A stretch of 64,000 nucleotides of DNA from Cyanobium sp. ATX 6A2 (lineage in GTDB: Bacteria > Cyanobacteriota > Cyanobacteriia > PCC-6307 > Cyanobiaceae). Below, one piece after another: positions 17,059 to 28,453 of the stretch. Location: the NCBI RefSeq assembly GCF_024346355.1, contig NZ_JAGQCU010000011.1:1-64000 (forward strand), read 5' to 3'. The position numbers and the translations under genes are program-made. The notes beneath the pieces are model-generated. The model did not search any database. It worked only from the letters and a program-made list of their open reading frames with translations, and was not told the origin of the DNA. Numbering within the stretch: position 1 is the stretch's first letter; the number at the start of each line of letters is the position of its first letter.

Positions 17059-19024
17059 AGCCCTCGGCAGGCAGCAGCCGCCAGTGTCCCGTACCGTCCA
17101 GCTCCAGCACCGTGTCGTGGAACTCGGTGAGGGTGGGACGGTGACCCACGCTCACAAAGGCAATGTCGCGTTCGCGCAGCAGGTCGTAGAGGTGGCGTTC
17201 GGTGGCCACATCGAGGGCGCTGGTGGCCTCATCGAGCACCACGATGCGGGGGGCATTGAGCAGCAGGCGGGCGAAGGCGAGCCGCTGCTGCTCGCCGAGG
17301 GAGAGCAGGCGGGGCCAGTCCTGCTTGATGTCCAGGTCGGGATAGCGATGCACCAGCTCCGGCAGACGCACCTCTGAGAGCACATGGCGCAGCTGATCGT
17401 CGCTGAAGCGCTCCGGAGGCAGCGGATAGCTGAGCTGTTCGCGCAGGCTGCCCAGCAACATATAGGGCTTCTGGGGGATGAACAGCAGCTCCCCTTCCCG
17501 GGGCCGCTCCACCGTCCCGGCCGCCGGGGGCCAGAGCCCGCTCACCAGCCGCAGGAAGGAGGTCTTGCCGCAGCCCGAAGGCCCCACCACCAGCAGGCGC
17601 TGGTTGCGGTCCACCTCCAGGCTGAGGTCGTGCACCAGGGTGCGGCTGCTGTGGGGTGGCACCAGATCCACGTGGCTCACCAGGATCGAATCGGGGCGCA
17701 GCCCCGCCCTGGCGCCGTTGCCTCCCGCCGCCAGGGCGTGCTCACCACTGATCTCATCCACCTTGCTCTGGAAGCCCTCCAGACGGCTGATGGAGGCAGA
17801 GAACGCGGCCAGACGATCGATGTTGTTGACGATGTAGCTCACCGAGAACAGCACCTGGGAGAAGGCGATGCTGGCCTGCCCGAAGACCCCGAAATCCACT
17901 TCACGCGCAAAGTAGATGGGTGCGATCACCAGCCAGGGCAGGAAGCGGGAGAAGTAGTCGTAGGAGCGCTGGATCACGCTGATCAGCGCCTCCCAGATGA
18001 TCAGGCGGTTGTAGTTCTGAATGGCACCATCAAGCCGGCGCACCGCTTCGCGCGACTCCTGCTTCTCGCCCCGGTAGAAGGCGATCGACTCGGCATTGTC
18101 GCGGATGTGCACGAGGCCGTAGCGGAAGTTGGCCTCGAGCTTGAGCTGCTCGTAGTTGAGCTGCACCAGCTTGCGGCTGGCAAACACGATCGCCGCCGTA
18201 CCACCCACCGAATACACCAGCAACAGCAGAGCCAGCCGGTCGCTGATGCTCCACAGCACAATGATGAAGCTGAAGAACGTGAGCAGAGCTGCCAGCACCT
18301 CCACGGTCACACTCAGGCTGGTGCGGGTGAAGCTGTCGGTGTCCTGGGCGATGCGCTGGTCGGGGTTATCGATCTCCTCGGCCGATTCATCATTGGGGTT
18401 GAGCTCGTAGTAGGCCCGGTTGCTGAGGTAGCGGCCCAACAGGCGGCCGCTGAGCCATTCCCGCCAGAGCAGGCCCAGCTTGGGGATCAGGTAGCTCTGC
18501 AGGGCCCGGATCGGCAATGCCAGCACCAGGCAGAAGGCATAGATCCCGACGATTTTCCAGAAGTTGTCCTGATCAAACGCCACAAGGGCGTTATCAACGT
18601 TGCGGGCGATGAAACTGATGCCCACATTGATGCCATTGATCACCAGGATCAGCAGCAGGATCACCCCGAGCAGGGTCCAGGGCACCCAACGGCCCTGGCG
18701 CAGCTTGGTGCGCATCGCGGCAAAGGTGGCCAGCCCCCCCGCCATCAGGGTCATCACCACCCATCCCCAGGGGCCCCGCCAGAGGGCCGCCACCTGCTCG
18801 GGCACCCCTGGGAGAAAGCGGCCGCGCAGCTCGGGTATCACGGCCCCGCTGAGGGCCACCACGCCGGTGAGCAGCAGCAGAGTGAGCCCCACCACCACCG
18901 TCACGAGGGCCACCACCAGCAGGGGGAACTGCCAGGCCCTGGTGTCTTCCACCGGCAGGAAATAGGGCTGGGCCAGGCGCTGCAGCTTGCTCAGCTGGCT
19001 GCGGAGGGCCTTGAGGGGATTCAT
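17036..19024 (-). CDS. ABC transporter, fused permease and ATPase (YddA/SbmA-like)
   Basis: A 662-residue half-transporter. The N-terminal ~400 residues are an ABC_membrane_2-type domain (ABCD/SbmA family) with about six hydrophobic helices. The C-terminal ATPase has Walker A (GPSGCGKTS, ~480), an LSLGEQQRLAFARLLL signature (~571) and Walker B (IVVLDEATSALD, ~593), then the switch His (SVGHRP). It should act as a homodimer in the inner or thylakoid membrane. Relatives handle peptides, vitamin B12 or fatty acyl groups; the substrate here cannot be told. It overlaps hli. Confidence 0.9.
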   Translation of the reverse strand: MNPLKALRSQLSKLQRLAQPYFLPVEDTRAWQFPLLVVALVTVVVGLTLLLLTGVVALSGAVIPELRGRFLPGVPEQVAALWRGPWGWVVMTLMAGGLATFAAMRTKLRQGRWVPWTLLGVILLLILVINGINVGISFIARNVDNALVAFDQDNFWKIVGIYAFCLVLALPIRALQSYLIPKLGLLWREWLSGRLLGRYLSNRAYYELNPNDESAEEIDNPDQRIAQDTDSFTRTSLSVTVEVLAALLTFFSFIIVLWSISDRLALLLLVYSVGGTAAIVFASRKLVQLNYEQLKLEANFRYGLVHIRDNAESIAFYRGEKQESREAVRRLDGAIQNYNRLIIWEALISVIQRSYDYFSRFLPWLVIAPIYFAREVDFGVFGQASIAFSQVLFSVSYIVNNIDRLAAFSASISRLEGFQSKVDEISGEHALAAGGNGARAGLRPDSILVSHVDLVPPHSSRTLVHDLSLEVDRNQRLLVVGPSGCGKTSFLRLVSGLWPPAAGTVERPREGELLFIPQKPYMLLGSLREQLSYPLPPERFSDDQLRHVLSEVRLPELVHRYPDLDIKQDWPRLLSLGEQQRLAFARLLLNAPRIVVLDEATSALDVATERHLYDLLRERDIAFVSVGHRPTLTEFHDTVLELDGTGHWRLLPAEGYVFGANV

Positions 19025-19090
19025 GCGGCGTGTCGGGTAACGCCCATTCTCACCACCGCAGTCGGCCCGGCGCGTTCAGGACACGACCAC

Positions 19091-21085
<1,995 letters not shown>

Positions 21086-21095
21086 GCCGCAGAGC

Positions 21096-21266
21096 TCAGC
21101 GGCGGCGGCGGCGCTGCTGGGCCTTGCGCTTGTACTTCTCCGTGGGGGTCTCGTGGTGGCGCAGACGCTTGAGGTCGGCAAAGATGCCGGCCCTGGACAC
21201 CTGGCGCTTGAAACGGCGCAGGGCCGACTCGATGCCTTCGTTTTCGCCGACGGTGACCTGGGTCAT
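21096..21266 (-). CDS. rpsU: 30S ribosomal protein S21
   Basis: A 56-residue basic protein. It begins [20 protein letters not shown], continues with [20 protein letters not shown], and ends in a poly-Arg tail, all typical of bacterial S21, which binds near the anti-Shine-Dalgarno region of 16S rRNA. It lies 10 bp beyond the convergent yifB stop and just downstream of the DUF3747 gene on the same strand. Confidence 0.97.
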   Translation of the reverse strand: MTQVTVGENEGIESALRRFKRQVSRAGIFADLKRLRHHETPTEKYKRKAQQRRRRR

Positions 21267-21322
21267 GAAGCTGGGTGCGTCTTGCAGAGTGGATCAAACT
21301 AGCAACTGGGCCAGCGCGGGCT

Positions 21323-22084
21323 TCAGAAGCCCCTGAGCCCGGGATCGTTGATCAGGGCGTCACTGCCGAGCTGCACGTCCAGCTCCACAGGGCCCTCCTC
21401 AGCAGCGGCTGCCGGCATCTGCCCGTCAGCCTCCACATCCATCAACGCCTCAACAGCGGCGGTGGGTGAGGCACCCGGCCAGCTGTCGCGGTAGAGGTAC
21501 ACGTGGCCGAGGTTGCGACCGTTGTAGGCGCGGCGCTTGAGCTGCCAGCCCGGCTCCAGCACCAGCTTCAGGTAGTCCGTTCCCGGGCCGTTGGTGCGGG
21601 CCACCACCATCTCGGGCCCGATTCCGGAGCGGGTGGGCACCGCCAGCAGCAGGTTGTCGTCGCTGAAGCGCACCACGCTCAACCGGTAGCCGGGGGCCAG
21701 GTCGCTGTCGCCGATCCGCACCGAGTAGCCATTGGCATCGAGATAACGGCTACAGATGCCGGTGAAATCGAAGGTGGCCAGCAACGGCTCCACCAACGCC
21801 GGCTGACTGCCGTTCACGGCAAAGCAGGTCTGCCGGTCGTTGAGCTGCTCATAGATGTTGAGCTGAGCGCGCTCACCGTTGCCGATGGGAGCGGCCACCA
21901 CGGCGAAATTACCGGGATCGAGCTCGGCGGTCTGGAACAGCGATGACGCCCGGACCGCCTGCAGCGCCGGGCCAGGGACCAGGGCCGACACGCCCACGGC
22001 GGCCAGGACAACGGCCAACGGGGTGGGAAGCAGCACGGAGCGGAGCATGGCAGGGGAGACCGGGCAGGCAGTCATGGTATGCAA
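21323..22084 (-). CDS. DUF3747 family secreted protein
   Basis: A 253-residue exported protein of a family restricted largely to cyanobacteria. A signal peptide (hydrophobic core about residues 17-42) precedes a conserved beta-rich domain: SLFQTAELDPGNFAVVAAPI, LNIYEQLNDRQTCFAV, then FDFTGICSRYLDANGYSVRI. Two cysteines may form a disulfide. The C-terminal part is acidic and less conserved. MHT at 22084 or M at residue 13 may be the start. Function unknown. Confidence 0.85.
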   Translation of the reverse strand: MHTMTACPVSPAMLRSVLLPTPLAVVLAAVGVSALVPGPALQAVRASSLFQTAELDPGNFAVVAAPIGNGERAQLNIYEQLNDRQTCFAVNGSQPALVEPLLATFDFTGICSRYLDANGYSVRIGDSDLAPGYRLSVVRFSDDNLLLAVPTRSGIGPEMVVARTNGPGTDYLKLVLEPGWQLKRRAYNGRNLGHVYLYRDSWPGASPTAAVEALMDVEADGQMPAAAAEEGPVELDVQLGSDALINDPGLRGF

Positions 22085-22126
22085 GCCAGACCGGGCTCAC
22101 CAGGGGGTGCACCTGGCAGCAGGGTT

Positions 22127-22324
22127 TCAGGCGGGCTTGTTGATGCGGATGGCCACCAGCAGGGTGGCCACCGTGCCGGGCAGGCTCAGGGCCAGGATCC
22201 AGCGGGTGGGCCCAAGCCCCAGGTTGGGATCGCCATAGGCCAGCTCGAACACGCAGCCGGTGGCCGCGATCCCCAGCACGCAGGCCAGGGCCAGGAACAG
22301 ACCGGCCAGGGGTTTCATCGGCAT
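22127..22324 (-). CDS. Small two-span membrane protein, conserved in picocyanobacteria
   Basis: A 65-residue protein with two hydrophobic segments (KPLAGLFLALACVLGIAATG and ILALSLPGTVATLLVAI) joined by a loop FELAYGDPNLGLGPT. I recall this pattern, with the YGDP loop, in picocyanobacterial small membrane proteins of unknown role. The start at 22324 or 22318 (MKPLAG) falls just after the def stop at 22332, so it is probably the downstream member of a def operon. An upstream extension would overlap def and is unlikely. Confidence 0.68.
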   Translation of the reverse strand: MPMKPLAGLFLALACVLGIAATGCVFELAYGDPNLGLGPTRWILALSLPGTVATLLVAIRINKPA

Positions 22325-22331
22325 GGCCAGC

Positions 22332-22937
22332 TCAGCGGATGGACTGCACGTCGCCGCGCTGGAAGCCGTGCTCCTGCAGCTCGCTGTTGAGGCTGAGTTC
22401 ATCGGTCACGCGGTCTACGAACAGCACGCCGTTGAGGTGATCCATCTCGTGCTGGATGCAGCGGCCGAGCAGGCCATCGGCCTTGAGGCGACGGGGTCGG
22501 CCCATCTCGTCGCGATAATTCACCTCCACCGTGGAGGGGCGCACTACGTGGAGATACACACCGGGGATGCTCAGGCAGCCCTCCTCGTAGCTGTCGAGGC
22601 CGGAGCCGAAGGAACGAATCTCGGGGTTGATCAGCACCAGCGGTGGGCTGGCGGCGTTGTCGGGATCGAGATCGATCACCAACAGCTGTTGATGCACGCC
22701 CACCTGGGGGGCGGCCAGGCCGATGCCCTTGGCGGCATACATGCTGCGCAGCATGTCGCGGACCAGCTCGCGCAGCGATTCATCCACCTTGCCGATGCGT
22801 TTGGCGGGGGTGCGCAGCACCCGATCCCCCAGGGTGTGAATCGGCAGGGGCGGCTGGGCCATCGGCTCCTTGGGCACCTGCACCGTGCGGCCGGGTTGCT
22901 CCGCCGTGCGGGCCATCTGGGCGAAGCTGCGTGCCAA
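22332..22937 (-). CDS. def: Peptide deformylase
   Basis: Removes the N-formyl group from nascent proteins. All three active-site motifs are intact: GIGLAAPQVG (residues 71-80), EEGCLSIPG (118-126, metal Cys) and QHEMDHLNG (162-170, metal His and catalytic Glu). At 201 residues it has a ~28-residue N-terminal extension relative to the core enzyme, usual in cyanobacteria. It is divergent from the S9 peptidase gene with only ~65 bp between. Confidence 0.96.
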   Translation of the reverse strand: MARSFAQMARTAEQPGRTVQVPKEPMAQPPLPIHTLGDRVLRTPAKRIGKVDESLRELVRDMLRSMYAAKGIGLAAPQVGVHQQLLVIDLDPDNAASPPLVLINPEIRSFGSGLDSYEEGCLSIPGVYLHVVRPSTVEVNYRDEMGRPRRLKADGLLGRCIQHEMDHLNGVLFVDRVTDELSLNSELQEHGFQRGDVQSIR

Positions 22938-23002
22938 CGCTCTCTCTTCCTGGTTGTGCCAGTTTAAGGCGCATCAACCAAGAACCGGTCGCGGCATCCC
23001 CC

Positions 23003-24943
23003 ATGCGGCAGTCGATGCGGCAGTCGCACATAGCGGGCCTGCCCCCGCCCGCGGGCCTGCCCCTACCTGCGGCCCTGGTGGTGGGGCGCACCCCCAGCCT
23101 GCGCGAGCCGTTGCTGCGCGGCGGGTGGCTGTTCTGGCTGGAGCAGCGCCCCCTGGAGGGGGGCCGCACCACCCTGATGATGCGAGCCGCTCGGCAAGGT
23201 GAGAGCGCAGCGGTGGAACTCACCCCGCCGCCGTGGAACCTGCGCAGCCGGGTGCATGCCTATGGCGGCGGCAGCTATGCCGTCGACGCCAACACGCTGG
23301 TGTTCGTGCACGACGGCGACCGCTGCCTCTGGCGCTGCCGGCTGGACCCGGCCAGCGGCCGGCCCCAGGAGGCGCCCCAAGCGCTCACCAGCCCTGGCGA
23401 GCGGGCCTTCGCCGATGGTCTGATCGACAGCTCCCGCCAGCGCTGGATCGGCGTGATGGAGGCCGATGGGCGCGACCTGCTGGTGGCGGTACCGCTGGCC
23501 GGCGGCGAGCCCGCCGTGCTGCACCGGCCCACCGATTTCTGCGGCTACGCCTGCCTCAGCCCCGACGGCGGCCAGCTGGCCTGGGTGGAGTGGCAGCAGC
23601 CGCACATGCCCTGGGAGCGCAGCGAGCTGTGGCTGGCCGAGGTGGCCGCCGACGGCAGCCTGCACGAGCCCCGGGTGGTGGCCGGATCAAGCGCCACCGA
23701 TGCCCAGGCCGTCTCGGTGTTTCAACCCCTCTGGCTGGGCAGCGATGAGCTCGTGGTGGCCAGCGATACCAGCGGCTGGTGGAACCTGCAGCGGCTGCAC
23801 ACCCGCTCCGGCCGCTGGCAGAGCCTGCTGCCGATGGCGGCCGAGTTCGCCATGCCCCAGTGGGTGTATGGCATGCGCACCAGCGCCTGGGACGGGGGCC
23901 AGCTGATCGCCGCGGCCTGCCGGGAAGGCGTCTGGGAGCTGGGCCGGGTGGCCCTGGAGACGGAGCTGGTGGGCAGGGCTGAGGCCTGGCAGCCCCTGGC
24001 CCTGCCCTTCGACGATCTGGCCGGCCTCAGCGCCGAGGATGGACGGCTGGTGGCGGTGGCCAGTTCCCCCACCACGCCCCAGGGACTGCTGGAACTGGAG
24101 CTGGCCGGCGGCCACTGGCAGCACACCCCCGTGGCCGTCTGCCCGCTGGCGCCGGAGGCGATCAGCCGGCCCCAGGCCTGGTGGTTCGCCGGTCACGGCG
24201 GCGAACGCACCCATGCCTGGTATTACCCGCCGATCGGCGGCGCCACTGCCCACTCCCCCCTGCTGGTGAAGGGCCACAGCGGTCCCACCGGCATGGCCCG
24301 GCCAGGGCTGAGCCTGGCGATCCAGTTCTGGACCTCCCGCGGCTGGGGGGTGGTGGATGTGAACTACGGCGGCTCCACGGGCTTCGGCAAGGCCTACCGC
24401 GAGCGCCTCGACGGCCAGTGGGGCGTGGTCGATGTGGCCGACTGCGCCGCCGCCGCCCGCTCCCTGGTGGGGGCGGGGAAGGCCAGCGCCGCACGCATCG
24501 CCATCGAAGGCGGCAGTGCCGGCGGCTTCACCGCCCTGGCAGCCCTGTGCTTCAGCGACGTGTTCCGGGCCGCCGCCTGCCGCTATCCGGTCTGCGATCC
24601 GGCGGCCCTGGCCGTGCATGACCACCGCTTCGAGGCGCGCTACCTCGATGGCCTGATCGGGCCCTGGCCCGAGGCCGCCGCCACCTACGCGGCCCGCTCC
24701 CCGCTGGCCCATGCCAACCGCATCCGCTGCCCGGTGATCCTTTTCCAGGGGCTGGAGGACACCGTGGTGCCGCCGGAGCAGACCGAGCGCATGGCGCTGG
24801 CCCTGACGGCCAACGACATTCCCGTGGAGGTGCACCTCTTCGCCGGCGAAGGCCATGGCTTCCGCGACGGGGCCGTGCAGCTCCAGGTGCTGGAGGCCAC
24901 CGAAGCCTTCTTCCGCCGCCAGTTCGGCCTGGCCGCACCGTGA
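23003..24943 (+). CDS. S9 family serine peptidase (acylaminoacyl/prolyl oligopeptidase-like)
   Basis: A 646-residue cytosolic peptidase. The N-terminal ~380 residues form a beta-propeller filter. The C-terminal alpha/beta-hydrolase carries the nucleophile in EGGSAGGF (~Ser 502), the acid in GLEDTVVPPEQ (~Asp 585) and the His in GEGHGF (~617). The open frame continues upstream into def on the opposite strand, but those residues are not protein-like; the ATGs at 23003 or 23015 are the plausible starts. Its stop overlaps the next gene's start by 4 bp. Confidence 0.92.
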   Translation: MRQSMRQSHIAGLPPPAGLPLPAALVVGRTPSLREPLLRGGWLFWLEQRPLEGGRTTLMMRAARQGESAAVELTPPPWNLRSRVHAYGGGSYAVDANTLVFVHDGDRCLWRCRLDPASGRPQEAPQALTSPGERAFADGLIDSSRQRWIGVMEADGRDLLVAVPLAGGEPAVLHRPTDFCGYACLSPDGGQLAWVEWQQPHMPWERSELWLAEVAADGSLHEPRVVAGSSATDAQAVSVFQPLWLGSDELVVASDTSGWWNLQRLHTRSGRWQSLLPMAAEFAMPQWVYGMRTSAWDGGQLIAAACREGVWELGRVALETELVGRAEAWQPLALPFDDLAGLSAEDGRLVAVASSPTTPQGLLELELAGGHWQHTPVAVCPLAPEAISRPQAWWFAGHGGERTHAWYYPPIGGATAHSPLLVKGHSGPTGMARPGLSLAIQFWTSRGWGVVDVNYGGSTGFGKAYRERLDGQWGVVDVADCAAAARSLVGAGKASAARIAIEGGSAGGFTALAALCFSDVFRAAACRYPVCDPAALAVHDHRFEARYLDGLIGPWPEAAATYAARSPLAHANRIRCPVILFQGLEDTVVPPEQTERMALALTANDIPVEVHLFAGEGHGFRDGAVQLQVLEATEAFFRRQFGLAAP

Positions 24944-26316
24944 ACGTCCTGCCGGCCTTCTCGCTGGTCTCCCTGGCCTTCGCCGCCCTGGGGCTGCTGC
25001 TGGCGCTGGGGCGGGCGATCGGGCCGGCCCTGGGACTGCAGCGACTGGGGCTGCCGGCGGCGGTGGTGGCCGGGCTGCTGGGGTTGGCGATCGGCCCCGA
25101 GGGCCCCTGGCCGCTGCTGCCAGCAGCGGTGGAGGAGCTCTGGGCCCGCCTGCCCACGATCCTGCTCACCCTGGTGTTCGCCACCCTGATGCTGGGGCGC
25201 CCCCTGCCCGCCCTGCAGAGCTTCTGGCGACCCGCCGCCGCCCAGACCCTGCTGGGGCTGACGCTGGGCTTCGGCCAGTACCTGATGGGGGCCCTGGCGG
25301 TGCTGCTGGTGCTGGGCCCGTTGCTGGGAGTGAATCCGCTGATGGCCTGCCTGATCGAGGTGGGCTTCGAGGGCGGCCACGGCAGTGCGGCGGTGATGGG
25401 GCCGATCTATGCCGACCTGGGCTTTGGCGAAGGCGGCGATCTGGGCCTGGCGATGGCCACCGTGGGGCTGCTCAGCTCCACGGTGCTGGGGGGAGTGCTG
25501 GTGGTGATCGGCCAGCGCCGTGGGTGGCTGATGGCCCTCGAGCCGCTCGCCCTCGAGGCGGCACTCCCGCAGCCCGCCGCCAGCCCCCACCAGCCCAGCT
25601 GCCCCCTGCCCGCTCCGGCCACCGGTCGGGAGCGGGGCCAGGCGGCCGTGCTGATGCTCAACCTGGGGCTGGCCGGCCTGGCGGTGGGGCTGGGGGTGCT
25701 GATGCAGGCAGGCCTGGACTGGGCTGCCACCCCCCTCCAGGGGGCCTGGCACACAGTGGTGGACGCCCTGCCCGTCTATCCCCTGGCCCTGGCGGGATCG
25801 CTGCTGGTGCGCCTGGTGCTGGAGCGCAGCGGTTTCAGCGATCTGGCCTCGCCCCAGCTGCAGACCCGGCTGGGGGGGCTGGCCACCGATCTGCTGATCA
25901 CCGCGGCGATGGCAGGCCTGAACCTGGCCCAACTGACCCAGAACTGGCTGCCGCTCACGGTGCTGGCGGTGGCCGGCCTGGGCTGGAATCTGCTGGTGGT
26001 GCTGGTGCTGGCCCGCCGCGTGCTGCCCGTCGACTGGTTCGAGCGGGCCGTGACCGAATTCGGCCAGGCCACCGGCGTGGCGGCCAGCGGCCTGCTGCTG
26101 CTGGGCATGGCCGACCCCAGCAACCGCAGCGAGGCTCTGCCCGCCTTTTCGATCAAGCAACTGCTGCTGCAGCCGGTGCTGGCCGGCGGGGTGGTCACGG
26201 TGGCGGCACCGCTGGCCGTGCACAGCTGGGGGCTGCCGCTGTGGTGCGCGCTCTGCTTCGCACTCACCGTGCTCTGGATCACACTGGCCCTGCTGCTGGC
26301 ACGCCGGCAGGCCTGA
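24940..26316 (+). CDS. GltS-like sodium/glutamate symporter, copy 1
   Basis: A 458-residue inner-membrane carrier with about ten hydrophobic helices in two inverted halves. The family signature LMACLIEVGFEGGHGSAAVM lies in the first half (re-entrant loop region), and GQATGVAASGLLLLGMADP marks the second. Members take up glutamate with sodium; specificity of this protein is not proven. The start ATG overlaps the peptidase stop, suggesting coupled peptide breakdown and amino-acid transport. A homologous second copy follows after 12 bp. Confidence 0.85.
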   Translation: MNVLPAFSLVSLAFAALGLLLALGRAIGPALGLQRLGLPAAVVAGLLGLAIGPEGPWPLLPAAVEELWARLPTILLTLVFATLMLGRPLPALQSFWRPAAAQTLLGLTLGFGQYLMGALAVLLVLGPLLGVNPLMACLIEVGFEGGHGSAAVMGPIYADLGFGEGGDLGLAMATVGLLSSTVLGGVLVVIGQRRGWLMALEPLALEAALPQPAASPHQPSCPLPAPATGRERGQAAVLMLNLGLAGLAVGLGVLMQAGLDWAATPLQGAWHTVVDALPVYPLALAGSLLVRLVLERSGFSDLASPQLQTRLGGLATDLLITAAMAGLNLAQLTQNWLPLTVLAVAGLGWNLLVVLVLARRVLPVDWFERAVTEFGQATGVAASGLLLLGMADPSNRSEALPAFSIKQLLLQPVLAGGVVTVAAPLAVHSWGLPLWCALCFALTVLWITLALLLARRQA

Positions 26317-26328
26317 GCCCCCCATCCC

Positions 26329-27684
26329 ATGAAGCTGTTCGATGTGCTGATCGCCTTCGTGGCGCTCAGCCTGCTGCTGCTCCTTGCCACCGCCCTGCGG
26401 CAGCGCTGGGGCCTGCTGCGCGGCCTGGGCCTGCCGGAAGCGCTGGTGGCGGGCCTGCTGGGGCTGGCGATCGGCCCCTTCAGCCCCCTGCGCCTGTTTC
26501 CGGAGAGCGTCTACACGGTGTGGAGCCAGACCCCGGGGGTGCTGATCAACGTGGTGTTCGCCAGCCTGTTCATCGGCCAGACCCTGCCCAGCCGCCGCGT
26601 GCTGTGGCAGCGGGCCGCCAGCCAGACCGCCTTCGGCATGGTGCTTGGCTTCGGTCAGTACCTCGTGGGTGGACTGGTGGTGCTGGTGGTGCTGCGGCCG
26701 CTGCTGGGCACCAATCCGCTGATGGCCTGTCTGATCGAAGTGGGCTTCGAGGGCGGCCACGGCACCGCGGCCGGCATGGGCTCCGCCTTCAGCCGCCTGG
26801 GGCTGGAGTCGGGCGAGGCCCTGGGCCTGGCCATGGCCACCATCGGCGTGCTGGCGGGGGTGCTGGTGGGCAGCGCGCTGGTGGTGATCGGCCGCCGGCG
26901 CCAGTGGCTGCTGCAGGAGCCGCCTCAGGCCATGACCCGCTCAGCGGCCCGCCCTGAGGTTGCGGCGGCAGCGTCCCATTCGGCCACGATCGACGGCTTC
27001 ACCCTCAATCTGGCCCTGATCGGTGGCGCCATCGGCCTGGGGGTGCTGCTGCGCCAGGCTCTGGTGAGCCTGGCCGGCGCCCTGGGCGGCCAGGAGAGCG
27101 CTCAGCTGTTCAGTGCCCTGCCCCTGTTCCCCCTGGCCATGGTGGGGGGGCTGCTGGTGCAGCAGCTGCTGCGGTGGCAGGGGCATCCCCGCCTGGCATC
27201 GGTGAGCGCCCAGCGCAGCATCGGGTCGCTGGCCATGGATGTGCTGATCGCCGCGGCCATGGCCAGCCTCAACCTGCCCCTGGTGGAAGAGGCCTGGCTG
27301 CCGCTGCTGGTGCTGGCCCTGGTGGGCCTGGGCTGGAACGTCAGCGTGTTCCTGTGGCTGGGGCCGCGGCTGTTCCGGGATGCCTGGTTCGAGCGGGCGA
27401 TCGCCGATTTCGGCCAGAGCACCGGAGTCACGGCCACCGGACTCCTGCTGCTGCGCATGGCCGACCCCTATGGCCGCAGCCCCGCTCTGGAGGCCTTTTC
27501 GTTCAAGCAGCTGGTGTTCGAACCCTTCCTGGGCGGCGGGCTGATCACGGCCTTCGCACCGATCGCCCTGGTGGCCCTGGGGTTGCCGCTGTGGACCCTG
27601 CTGGCCCTGGGCCTGACGGCCACCTCCCTCGCGTTCGGCGCCCGCATGGCCCGTCAGCTGCCGGCGGGATCGGCGGCGCCGTAG
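26329..27684 (+). CDS. GltS-like sodium/glutamate symporter, copy 2
   Basis: A 451-residue paralogue of the preceding gene, with the matching signature LMACLIEVGFEGGHGTAAGM and second-half motif GQSTGVTATGLLLLRMADP. Divergence along the length is clear while topology is kept, so this is an old tandem duplication rather than a recent one. The two could form a heterodimer or differ in substrate. Its 3' end overlaps the convergent aldolase gene by 31 bp. Confidence 0.85.
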   Translation: MKLFDVLIAFVALSLLLLLATALRQRWGLLRGLGLPEALVAGLLGLAIGPFSPLRLFPESVYTVWSQTPGVLINVVFASLFIGQTLPSRRVLWQRAASQTAFGMVLGFGQYLVGGLVVLVVLRPLLGTNPLMACLIEVGFEGGHGTAAGMGSAFSRLGLESGEALGLAMATIGVLAGVLVGSALVVIGRRRQWLLQEPPQAMTRSAARPEVAAAASHSATIDGFTLNLALIGGAIGLGVLLRQALVSLAGALGGQESAQLFSALPLFPLAMVGGLLVQQLLRWQGHPRLASVSAQRSIGSLAMDVLIAAAMASLNLPLVEEAWLPLLVLALVGLGWNVSVFLWLGPRLFRDAWFERAIADFGQSTGVTATGLLLLRMADPYGRSPALEAFSFKQLVFEPFLGGGLITAFAPIALVALGLPLWTLLALGLTATSLAFGARMARQLPAGSAAP

Positions 27685-28325
27685 TTGAGCTCGGCCATGC
27701 GAGCGGCCACCCGGGCCATCTCGGCGGCCTCAAGCAGCGGCGGCTCCCCCAGCCGCAGAGCCTCGAGATACATCTGGGCCAGGGTCTCCACCTCCAGAGC
27801 CAGCGCCACGGCCTGGTCGAGATCCCGGCCCAGGGTCACCTGGCCGTGGTGGGCCAGGAGGCAGGCCCTGCGCGCGCGCAGGGCCTCGAGGGCACGATCG
27901 GACAGCTCCTGGCCGCCGAACGTGGCGTAGGCGGCGCAGCGGATGTCAGCGCCACCGGCCTGCACCACCATGTAGTGGAAGGGCGGGATACCGCGCCCGT
28001 GGCAGGCGAGGGCCGTGGCCCGGATCGAGTGGCAGTGCACCACGGCCCCCACCTCGGGCCGGCTGCGCAGAAGGTCGGCGTGCAGGCGCCACTCGGAGGA
28101 GGGCCGCCGCCCCGGGGCGGCCTGGCGCACCCGCCCGTTGGCATCGAGTTCCACCAGGTCCTCGGTGCCCATCCGCTCGCAGGGCAGGGAGCTGGGGGTG
28201 ATCAACAGCCCGTCGCCCAGGCGCAGCGAGAGGTTGCCGGCCGTGCCTTGGTTGAGACCAAGGGCCGAAAGCCGCTGGGCGGCGGCCAGCAGCTGGCGCC
28301 GGCTCTGTTCCCTCGCCTGCGCCAT
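27654..28325 (-). CDS. Class II aldolase/adducin family protein
   Basis: A 223-residue metal-dependent aldolase-fold enzyme. Visible signatures: GNLSLRLGDGLLITPSSLP (phosphate and substrate loop), VVHCHSIRATAL (metal HxH pair) and LLAHHGQVTLG (third metal His). It is closest in pattern to L-fuculose-phosphate aldolases and the Ald2 enzyme of the DHAP shunt, which cleaves 5-methylthioribulose-1-phosphate to DHAP and a methylthio-aldehyde; MtnB dehydratase is the alternative. The mtnA gene on the same strand 7.8 kb away supports the salvage role, with the island lying between. Confidence 0.82.
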   Translation of the reverse strand: MAQAREQSRRQLLAAAQRLSALGLNQGTAGNLSLRLGDGLLITPSSLPCERMGTEDLVELDANGRVRQAAPGRRPSSEWRLHADLLRSRPEVGAVVHCHSIRATALACHGRGIPPFHYMVVQAGGADIRCAAYATFGGQELSDRALEALRARRACLLAHHGQVTLGRDLDQAVALALEVETLAQMYLEALRLGEPPLLEAAEMARVAARMAELNYGAADPAGS

Positions 28326-28453
28326 CGCGGATCGCCTGCTGCGGTGACCCTACGGACCCGGCGACGGAATCCCGATGCCGAGGGCAGAGGCCTGATTCGA
28401 TGGGAACGTCGCCTTAACGACGACTTAACCTGCCCCCGCCTGCCGCCAGCCCA

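Noticed and set aside
22643-23002. Upstream extension of the S9 peptidase
   Set aside because: Antisense to def, Arg/Pro/Cys-rich, no family resemblance; starts at 23003/23015 are adequate.
24685-26760. Long open frame antisense to the S9 peptidase and GltS genes
   Set aside because: Low-complexity Gln/His/Gly sequence with no domain; shadow of certain genes.
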